From: Rhopalosiphum padi
Lineage: Eukaryota > Arthropoda > Insecta > Hemiptera > Aphididae
Length of the DNA stretch: 64,000 nucleotides
Assembly (NCBI RefSeq): GCF_020882245.1
Contig: NC_083599.1
Coordinates: 6,882,001 to 6,946,000, forward strand
Reading direction: 5' to 3'
The translations under genes and the position numbers were made by a program. The notes beneath the pieces are model-generated. The model did not search any database. It was not told the origin of the DNA and saw only the letters and a list, made by a program, of their open reading frames with translations. Positions 55,165 to 64,000 of this stretch are shown piece by piece. Position 1 is the first letter of the stretch; each line of letters begins with the position of its first letter.

Positions 55165-56519
55165 TTAATTCTAACTTTTATAAAACTCGTCCAAATATTT
55201 TCAAGTTCATAGAAAAGTTAAAAGAAATTCAAATAGAAACATATATCAAACTAAATAGTATAAATAAACCCTTTAAATACCAAAAATCAAAATTCTAAAA
55301 CATAAACGCGAAAAGTTACAAAATTTAATTAATAAATGTTTAAGGTTGTGAATTTAATTTAGTATAAAATTCGCTGTAAGTACGAATGTATAGTTATACA
55401 GTGTAGTATTAGAAATATACAAGTTTAAAATATTTTAAATTAAAGATATTACTAGGTTACTATAAGTACTATGTGTCCGTATGAGTGTATTTTGTTTTTG
55501 GTACTGTTTTTCTATATTACATTAATAACAATTATATCGATTATGTAAGAACATTTAAACAATTACGGTGACATTGAAGCTAGTACGAGCACACAAACTA
55601 TCGTGTGTATACATAATATGATAAGTACTAACACTACTAACTACTAACATTTTTAAATGTTGCGATATTGTAGGTAAAACTCCATAAATTAATTCTTTAC
55701 CTCACCTTTTGTTTGAAGCCGGCTTACAAAATAGACCAATGATGAAAAAAAATCTATTTTCTATCATGTGGAATAGGTACTTTGAAGGATTTTTTTTGTA
55801 ATTATTAAGTAGTTAACTATTTTTGAATAAATAATATTTGATTTACCTATTCATAATGATATTATGTGTTAAAATACTTGAAATGATTACATTTTCCGTA
55901 GTTATAGATAAATATTGGTAGATATTCAAGTAAAACAGGTAAGGTCGCTCGTTTATAAAAATGCTTATACTTTTGAAATGTATTTGATTTTTTTTTTTTT
56001 TTGTAAGGTCTTTCAACTTTTAACGCCTTACACAAGTATTTGAATAAAAATCTTTGTACAAACCGTCTAATTTGTTCATGAAATTCATTACAAAAGTATT
56101 ATTATTATTTTTTCTTCAGTAAACAAAAAATTAAAATTAAAGTTTTGGAATGAGAAACATTTTGTTAACAAAATCAGAAAATAAATTATTTATTCATTAT
56201 GAATAAAATATATTATGCTTCGGAAAGCACATTATAAAAAAAGTAAATAATTGCATGAAAAAAACCCTATATTTTAAATAGCTAAATATTTTATATTTGT
56301 GCGTGCACTCTACGTATATTTAGGTACACTTTGATTTTTTTAACACGAATATTCTTGTCGACGATTTAAAATAGCAAAATATCTAAAACTATTGAATTAT
56401 GTATTGAATTTTTTTTTTGTTGAACTACAACATCATAACATTTTCGAGAGTATTTTTCGAATAACCAAATAATAACGATATTGGCAATTCAGTTTTTTAA
56501 TATACATTTTTTTCCAGTG

Positions 56520-57480
56520 AATTTTCAATATTTCGAAACTATTATACTTCACGCGCGTGCGTCGTTCATGACGGTGGCGATAAATTCAAAGCGAATCTGA
56601 TATTATTTCGTTTCCAATTACACCGACAATGCCGTAATAATTCGATCACATTTCCGGAAACTTTTCCAAAGAGGTAAAAAAATTAAATTAAACAAATACG
56701 GCATTTATGGGGTCGAACGCGCGATATTCGACAAACGCCAATAATAATAATTATAATGTACGAACGCTCTCGTACGTAGCGTGAGCTGCGAACTCAGTTT
56801 TTTTTTCGTACAATATCACACGAACCTCTGCGGACGATTTATACACACACACGACGTGTACGATATAATATTTCTTAAATAATAAATGTGTATAATATTA
56901 TTATAACACACGCATGTGCACATATTATTATTATTATATGGCGCGTGTACATTGTTGTGCGGTGCACGCCGTGTCGTGTGGCGGCGGTGTCACCGTCGTC
57001 GGTTTCGAAATTGATTTATGCGCGACAAAGTTTGTACCAAAATAAACAAAGAAATAACAAACTGAGTATATCACAATATTATCACAAGTATATACGGTTA
57101 TGATATTGTGTACAGCATAATATAATGTCGCAGCGTAAATTATTCGCGGGGGTGATTGTGGTGCGGAGAAGTGGTTGTAGACTACGCCGTGTGGGCGACG
57201 GGTGAAATAATAATATTATATTAATAACGTGAAAAACTCGGACCGTAACTGTAATATACTAAACTACGGAAATAATAATAATAATAAGTAGGGCTGAGGG
57301 ATTTCGATGCACTTTCCATTGTTTTCCGAAACTACGCGATTCCCTCGCGCGTAGGTAGTATAATAATAATATTATTATATTTGTTTACAGCACATTTTTT
57401 TTTTACGGAGAGATTTCAACAGTTTACGCGGACCACGTTGTATTACACTGCCGTATACACCTCCGCCGTGTGGTGGTGTA
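56520..57480. promoter_or_regulatory. Locally GC/CpG-rich region, probable promoter
   Basis: Against the AT-rich background this stretch is studded with CpG (for example CACGCGCGTGCGTCG, GTCGAACGCGCGATATTCG, CCCTCGCGCGTAGG) and contains several potential plus-strand donors (CCAAAGAG then GTAAAA at 56672; GCGC then GTAGGT at about 57351). No convincing coding frame is present. It is best read as promoter or 5'-UTR territory. Which gene it serves is unknown. Confidence 0.4.
57298..57340 (+). promoter_or_regulatory. Duplicated promoter-proximal block, copy A
   Basis: GGGATTTCGATGCACTTTCC, then ATTGTTTTCC, matches copy B at 59697 in 26 of 30 bases. Both copies continue with GAAACTA and then CGAT. 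Both are preceded by AATAATAAT runs. Confidence 0.5.
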
Positions 57481-57714
57481 TACATTGTCACGCATTATTA
57501 TAATTTGTTTGTTTCGCATACAAAATATTACATTGTATGTAAACATATATTATGAGAAATAAATTTTGTAAATAATTTAATATTTTTTTTTTATTCATAT
57601 ATCTAATTTGAATTTTCTTATTTACTAATAATATGCATGTTTTACATACTATATAAATTAATTCTTAAATATTATAATTACATAAGTTATCTTACTTTAT
57701 CAGTTTGTACAAAT

Positions 57715-57872
57715 CAGGCCCGTAGCCACGGGGGGGGGGGCAAAGGTGAGAGGCGTTGCCCCACTAAAAATATTTTTTTATATTGTTTTTATAAATAATG
57801 CCCTCCCTCCCCCCCCCCAAAAAAAAAAATTTGCTTTGCCCCACCTGAAAATTTGGTCTAGCTACAGACCTG
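57715..57872. mobile_element. hAT-type MITE (CAGGCCCGTAGCCA) with G and C runs
   Basis: The 158-bp element begins CAGGCCCGTAGCCACG and ends GTCTAGCTACAGACCTG, so the ends form inverted repeats. The flanking 8-mers GTACAAAT and ATACAAAT match at seven of eight positions. Inside, a G10 run near the left end faces a C10 run and an A11 run to the right, with GTTGCCCCACT and TTGCCCCACCT as part of the inverted arms. Confidence 0.8.
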
Positions 57873-58377
57873 ATACAAATTATATACTTTTCTGATACGA
57901 AAAGTAAATTAAATATATTATATAATATTTAATTATATACGATCATGAATGAATTCACAATAATAAGTTATTGTACAACTGTAAGCAGTTTCGATGATTC
58001 GTTTTAATCATTCTGTTTTTCATCAGTACCAAAAGTAATAAGTATAACTTTAATAAGAACAAATTTTGCTGCGATTTGGAACTTGGTATACAGTGGTAAA
58101 ACGTCGTATGCTAAGTGGTGCGATTAGAGGTATGGCGAGACTTGAAGTGTATATACGTCTCAGTACATAAAATTGACTTTATATTTCAATGTCACGAAAA
58201 TCACCAACCTCACCAAACATCAAATATAATATTTTTCTTGGACTAAAAGCTTGATTGACTATCACCTATGTTATTCAACATTTTCAAAATGTGCAAACGT
58301 AAATTCAACTGTCAATCTTAGATTTTATTGGAGATTGGAAAATCCAAAAAAAAATTAAATATGAGCCTGTAAACTAT

Positions 58378-58449
58378 TATGAATGCGCTTGGATGGACCA
58401 AATATAGTTTTCGGAATGGTTTCATAAAGTGTTTGCACCTCAAAAGGTA
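58378..58449 (+). pseudogene. Fossil of a pogo/Tigger (jerky-like, DDE) transposase
   Basis: One frame reads YECAWMDQI, stop, FSEWFHKVFAPQK. The W-M...F.EWF.K.F.P pattern is characteristic of the DDE_1 domain of Tigger/jerky-type transposases. Only this short piece is recognisable, with an in-frame stop. Neighbouring sequence from about 58070 may belong to it but is too decayed to align. Confidence 0.5.
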
Positions 58450-58570
58450 GTACTGCTGCTTATCAAATTATAATGGAATATTAATAGCTAAAAATAAAAT
58501 AAAAATTTGTAATTATAAAACAAATGTACGTTTATTTCAAAATTCCTATTGATCGAGTTTCTATACTGTA

Positions 58571-58692
58571 TTATTATTATTTCAAATTTAGATCAACCAT
58601 TTGGAATCCTTTTCAACTAAGACTGATAGATATAATTGAAAAAATACAATGATGTTTTCCCCGTATAATAGGACATAAATTAAATCAATCTA
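58571..58692 (+). pseudogene. Fossil fragment of a LINE reverse transcriptase
   Basis: One frame gives STIWNPFQLRLIDIIEKIQ, stop, CFPRIIGHKLNQS. The pattern (S.IWNP...L..IEKIQ.RF.R.I..KLN) is the region after the RT core of jockey/R1-like non-LTR elements. It carries one in-frame stop and no flanking ORF. It is a dead fragment. Confidence 0.5.
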
Positions 58693-59236
58693 AGGTCAAC
58701 CTTTTTCGGAAGCGGAATGACAGTTTAATATGGTTTTATTGAAATCAAGAAGTAATTTTATCGATGTATATTTTGAACATACATTTTTGAATAGCCTTAT
58801 TCTCATTTCAAATATATTGATAATTATTTCATTTAATGTATGTTATAATTACCGCTCGTAAGTTTCGAACTTTCTACACACAAAAACTAGTGAAGATTTT
58901 TTTCTAAAGAACCCTATCCACATCGAATAAATGAAAGAATAATTTGAATGATTTTGAATTCTTTATTGATAATAAGATGAAATTTAAATACTGCGCTCTA
59001 AATATATTAAAGTAGGTATAAATTAATTATATAACGTACTATATATTATTATACAAAAATATTTATAACTACCATATCAATAGTGCTACTACTGCTCCCC
59101 TCAATAGGCGTACATTATTTGATAAATAAATAATTATTATTTCATTTCTCCAATTATTGTTTATAATTTATATATCTACAACAGATGTTATCCCTGATCT
59201 AACCTGATACATGTTCGTCATAAAACTTATCTCAAA

Positions 59237-59329
59237 TGATGATGACAACGATGACAAAGATGATGATTTAATGATGATGATAATGATGATGATGACGATG
59301 ACGATTGCGATGACGATGATGATGATGGT
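59237..59329. repeat. Imperfect (GAT)n microsatellite
   Basis: About 90 bp of GAT/GAC trinucleotides. It creates artificial open frames on both strands (Met/Asp-rich on one, Ile/Val/Ser-rich on the other) that are not genes. Confidence 0.9.
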
Positions 59330-59489
59330 GTATATAATAATATCGTATACGAGCATTAGCCGAAAAAAAATGTCATATAAAATAAAATATATTATAAGGA
59401 AAGCACTAAAGGCGGAGAAAAAGAGAGAGAGAGTGAGAGTTGCTCATCTCGTCTCGGCCTTGAAACAAAAGTACCTTTTATTATTGGCG

Positions 59490-59611
59490 TCTAGCCACTA
59501 AAACAGCAGGCCTGGACCGACCGACTACCTACACTACCGCCGCAGCATCCACCCGCACTACATTACACCCCCGAGACCACAGTCGTCCGGCGATACAATC
59601 CTCGGTCTACG
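59490..59611 (+). other. Candidate 5'-UTR exon of a gene running right
   Basis: A GC-rich, C-rich stretch (CTACACTACCGCCGCAGC, then CCACCCGCACTACATTACAC) without any ATG ends at CTACG, followed by the strong donor GTAAGTTAT (intron starts 59612). It is preceded by a GAGAGAGAGTGAGAG run. These are features of an insect first, untranslated exon. The true start is not visible, and the next exon would lie beyond the intron-like sequence to the window end. Confidence 0.45.
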
Positions 59612-59696
59612 GTAAGTTATATTTTGTCAACTCGTTTATTGTCCGCATGTATAGATACGCACCAAACACACAACACAATAATAATAGGGATTAGCT

Positions 59697-59753
59697 GGGA
59701 TTTTGATATACTTTGCATTGTTTTCCCGTTTTACGAAACTATAGCTACACGAT
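59697..59753 (+). promoter_or_regulatory. Duplicated promoter-proximal block, copy B
   Basis: GGGATTTTGATATACTTTGC, then ATTGTTTTCC, lies about 85 nt after the splice donor at 59612. It matches copy A at 57298 and likewise runs on to GAAACTA and CGAT, with insertions. Confidence 0.5.
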
Positions 59754-62700
59754 GATCGTTATAAAACATTTATGTTCCATGTTTGTTAGAATTAGAATAA
59801 CAAGTTTTTAATTTGAATTTATTTTTCATTTTTAGAGCATTTTAAGGTAACTTGACTAAAATCTGTTTTATTTTAAGATTCTTAATTTAAAAAATTAATT
59901 TATAACGCAATAACAAGTTTTTTTATCTAATTGAATATCATTATTACTTTTTTTAATTGGAATTGTTTGAATAAATCCATACGACGTAGAAATTGAGATT
60001 ATGATTGGCAATAGGAAATTAAATGATAAGAATTCTTTTTAAGATTAAAAATTCACATTGAACATTTGAAACTATGCTGTTCTTTTTTAAAGTCTATTAT
60101 AAAAATGTATATGGATCAAAACTTGTTTAAAATAAAAACTGTATGTAAAATGCATTTTTAAAGCATAATCAACTATTATAATATAACTATTCGCAATGCA
60201 AATATATCATAATAAATATGAAGCAGTTTTCGTCGAAAATATATTAGAATTCATTCGCGTTTGTATATTATAATAATAATATGACATTATATACGCACCT
60301 AACCTAACCTAACCGGAAAAAAACCGAAATCTTATCAAAATTATGACATGAGAGTTAGTAATAATAGTATATTTATACGTATTGACGTACGGCATATTAT
60401 ATATTTCGATATTATTATTTTCATAAAAATATTTTTATAATATTTTAAAACGAAAAGTTGGGGGCATTGTTGAACTATTGAATATGTTAAACATAAATAA
60501 AATTCAAATACTATCAATTATTTATCAATGATTAAATTATATTTAAATATTCAATTTTCAAAGATCCGGGAAAAGTAAAAACATATTTTAAACTTTTTTT
60601 GTTTATTTTAACGCATAATAATAATTTCTTTTAAGAATACGACATTAAATTTATTATGACAATGTTTTTCTATTATAATTGTGCGTGTTTCTCAAACGTC
60701 TACGTTTCCGAAATAATAATAATAACTGAAAAAAAATCACGAATTCGTTTAAACTTTTAAAAGTATAATAATGTACTAAGGAATGATTTTACTATATTTT
60801 TCTAATTTATTTTCTTTAAATATCGGTTTTACACCAGTTTTACTGTAATATAGGCATCCTCGTCTTGAGATACAAGGGATCGTTAGGTTCCGGTTTCATA
60901 AACCCCGTTTCGAATATAAGTTCCCATTATTCGGTCACGTTATACAGTATCTCCACTAGAAACCTGTCACGGAGAAATAAACATTAATATAAAGGCCTCG
61001 ATCGCTATAGTTCAATTTTAAATGTCAAAATCACTAACAAAACTTAATTTAAAAGTTTGTTGAGCCTTTTTTGTTAACATAAGAAACAGAAAACAACTTT
61101 AATTTTACTTTATAAAACAAACCAAATACCTTGGTTTTTTGAAACATAATTTTCCCGTTGACCAACTGATATGAAATTATTGTCAAAATAAATTCCCTTT
61201 TAAATATTACTATTATTATAAATATCGAAAATCTAAAACACATTTTTGCTAAAAACTGTAAAATACGCGTTCCAAATAAAACGAAAAGTTTTTACATTAA
61301 CAACAATTTTGACACGAATAATTATTTTGACAATTCCTATTTAAATACTCCACACTTGGAAGTATTTTATAGTTTTTCTTAAAACTACAATGTATGGTAT
61401 TTTATTTTAGTTATACACTTTTCGTCATTTATTTTTAATTCAGAAATCAATGATTTCTTAAAAGGTATGTTTAAAAAAAAAAAAAAAGTGATATAAAATT
61501 TTAATAATAAAATATGATTAAAATAATTTCTTCAACGATTTTATAAAACATTTGATCCCTTCATCAACGACTCACGTAAATATTTCATATTATGTAATCG
61601 AATAATATAAATACACATTTTATTTATTTTTAAATTAGCAAAATTTCGGGCTTAATTACTAATCTATAACCACTCATACAAAATCATGATATACACATCA
61701 TAACTACGTATTATGTTTAAAAAAAAATTAAAATTTAAACGTTCTATATATATTTTATAAACACTACATTATACACTAACATCTATTCATCACTGTTTAC
61801 CAAACGCAATAAATTGATTTCAAAATTTAAATAATTCAATTGTATTTTTGATATGACGCAAGTTTCTGCATCTTTTGCTTGGGGGAGAATTTAATTTTAC
61901 AATTCAGTGAACTTATGATTTAATACTTATAACTATCACCAGAAAACATAAATAATATCGTTGTAATAATAAGTTTAAGCAAATTGTAATTAAACGTCCA
62001 AACCGGTATTTTGGATTGTTAAAATTCAAAATATTTTATGACAAAATCGACAATTTATTAAAATGATCACGAACTCAATAATTCTAAACACGAAGCGTAA
62101 ATTCAAACGTAAATCATTGAGTTGTTGAGGCTGAACTATCTTCCTAAGCTTAAAATTAACCCTGCTGTTTAATTTTTGATTCAATTATTTCTTATAATTT
62201 TAAAATTGCACGATCATGTATAAAGTTCATATTGTAAACACATAATTAGAGAAAAATAATTTGTAAGTTTATTATTGTTTTAATATTGTTATGTTAAAAG
62301 TAAAAGTGTGAGTTGTAAATGTGTTGAGTAGGTACGTATAAAGGACTTAAGCTACATTGGTAATCGTTTTTTTTATGACAAAAAGGCTAAATAGACTAAA
62401 ACTAACTTAATTTCACTAAAATTTGTAAATTTTAACCATTTTCAACAGAGGTCACAATATTGGTTTTTAAAGTATATTTTTATTTTAGTAGCATTATTCT
62501 CGTGGGACAATCACTCTTATAGTTCCATATAATACTGTTAGAGATCAAAGACAATATTATTATATCTTTTTGTTTCTTAAGAAAAATTAAATTAGATAAT
62601 AATCGTAAGTAAACTTAAAAAGAAATCGTATAGAATATTCGAGCATAACTATAAAAGTTTCGAAAATGGTACATTTATGTGAAATATATATAAATATATA

Positions 62701-64000
62701 TATTGATATATTTTGAATAAAAGTAATACTTACTTAATAACCTTTCAAACTACCAAAGAGAAAATCTGACTTTATTTACGAGTAATCCACAAACAAGATG
62801 TGTAACATCAATATTGACAGTATAATCCGTTTCATTCAGTGCAAGAGATTATTCTTAAAATTAATGGGCTATCGTAAAGCAATGATGTAAATTTTGTTGT
62901 TTGAGTCTTTTTATACCATCTCATGGGATAGGTACTAAAAAAGTAACTTTACAAGTAGATCAGATGTCAATATTTTAATAAAATAATATAATATTTTATA
63001 ATATAATTATATTGTATATTATGTGTATTAATTAAATTTTCCATTAAAGGATTACAGACTATGAAAACATATATAATGTATTAACATAACGCTATTACGT
63101 ATTCCATTGTTTATTATTTTTTTTTTTTCATGAAATCCATTTAATATTCAACAATAAAAACACAAGTCAAATTTTTCCCCTAAATGTTTTAGCTACGATA
63201 TTGGACGAGTTATTATACAAAAAATAACAATATTAGGTAGGTACTCATCGAGCATAATATCAAAATGTTAATTATTCAGAATATGATTTTCGTACTGCAA
63301 AATGTTCAAGTTTAATGGTAAACTCGTAAATTCATAAGCAACGTGCGAGATAAAAATAATATAAGTATCAACATTGAATTTAATATAGTTTAAACACATA
63401 TATTATATGTGAAACTTGAACAGTGATGAAATATATATTATTGTATTTTTTTAAATTCAATTTATGATTTAAAAACATTCTACGTGAAGTATATTTGGAA
63501 CTGTTTTACTGCAAGTAAACAGTCAACAATCATAGTGTATTAGCAAAACTAATAAATACAATGCATCTTATAGAATCTGAAATATATTAAATAATGTTGC
63601 ACTGCTTAATAAAAAGACGATAACCGACAATGTTTCAAAAAATACGTTATTAGAGAATATTGTTTATTGGGCATTTTTACTAGATTAAAATGCAGTAAAA
63701 TATTATTTAGACAGCCAAAATAAACTTTAAACATTTAGTAGTTATTTACCAAAATATTACAGAATACTAAACAGATAGGTAGTGAATGATATATTCTAGA
63801 AGAAAAATCAGCACTTCATATTGTGTATAGTTACTGGTGATATATTTGGTAAATTCATTTGGGAGTATACGTAGTGTGCATTTGTATCTAGTAATCCTAG
63901 TTTAACAAAATAACAGCAAACTATGTCTATACGTCATATTTATAAATGAATGTCAATATTTTAAGTTATTTTCGTTTAATATTTTATAATACAATAAAAT
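59754..64000. other. AT-rich sequence, probably first intron
   Basis: Apart from the telomere-like tract, no gene, RNA or clear transposon was seen. If the donor at 59612 is real, this is intron of a gene whose next exon is to the right of the window. Confidence 0.4.
60298..60314. repeat. Short (CCTAA)n telomere-like tract
   Basis: CCTAACCTAACCTAACC is three and a half units of CCTAA, the complement of the arthropod telomere repeat TTAGG. It is isolated and interstitial. Confidence 0.6.

Larger units (their letters stand above)
24443..56500. other. 32-kb region without a confident gene
   Basis: This is either upstream intron of the minus-strand gene or intergenic DNA. Apart from the separately listed MITEs, fossils and two weak candidate exons, it is AT-rich sequence in which I recognise nothing. 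Open frames of 60-91 codons occur but lack splice sites, domains or coding-like composition. Confidence 0.5.

Noticed and set aside
59168..59501. Met/Asp-rich and Ile/Val-rich open frames on the two strands
   Set aside because: They are products of the (GAT)n microsatellite.
1..64000. tRNA or rRNA genes, CRISPR arrays, bacterial operons
   Set aside because: None were seen. The composition, introns and transposons are those of an insect nuclear genome.

Overview
The window is eukaryotic, AT-rich (roughly three quarters A+T by eye), with long introns, many short inverted-repeat transposons and few coding islands. The base composition, the abundant AATATTAT and TAGGTACCTA-like strings, a short (CCTAA)n tract (arthropod telomere unit TTAGG) and the coding content suggest an insect, most likely an aphid (Hemiptera). 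The species is an inference. No prokaryotic, viral or CRISPR content was seen.

Region 1, positions about 3,275-24,442, minus strand: one real protein-coding gene, rebuilt here from ten small exons whose splice phases agree. It encodes a C2CD2/C2CD2L (TMEM24)-like protein: an SMP/TULIP lipid-transfer domain followed by a single C2 domain and a short, hydrophilic C-terminal tail. The 1,346 nt found (plus one base from an absent exon) give 448 residues. The N-terminus, which should hold the ER membrane anchor and the start of the SMP domain, was not found. The introns reach 9.5 kb and contain hAT-type and other miniature transposons, simple repeats and, at 10,562-10,666 on the plus strand, a 34-codon reading frame that resembles a signal peptide.

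Region 2, about 24,443-56,500: about 32 kb with no confident gene. It is either upstream intron of the same gene or intergenic DNA. It holds several MITEs (26.8, 28.7, 31.7, 32.4-32.9, 35.2, 38.9, 44.2-44.8 and 54.7-55.2 kb) and two small phase-compatible candidate exons at 33.7 and 34.1 kb (minus strand). The clearest element is a 425-bp fold-back MITE flanked by TTAA at 54,740-55,164.

Region 3, about 56,500-64,000: a locally GC- and CpG-richer stretch at 56.5-57.5 kb and a second at 59.4-59.6 kb that ends in a strong plus-strand splice donor. Together they look like promoter and 5'-exon territory for a gene running rightward out of the window. A block of about 30 nt is duplicated (57,298 and 59,697) at the two sites. 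Between them lie a hAT-type MITE and fossils of a pogo/Tigger-like transposase and of a LINE reverse transcriptase. The remainder, 59.6-64 kb, looks like intron.

No clearly new biological system was found. The most useful results are the exon-by-exon gene model, the unusual C-terminal splice choices, the candidate secreted micropeptide and the duplicated promoter-proximal block.
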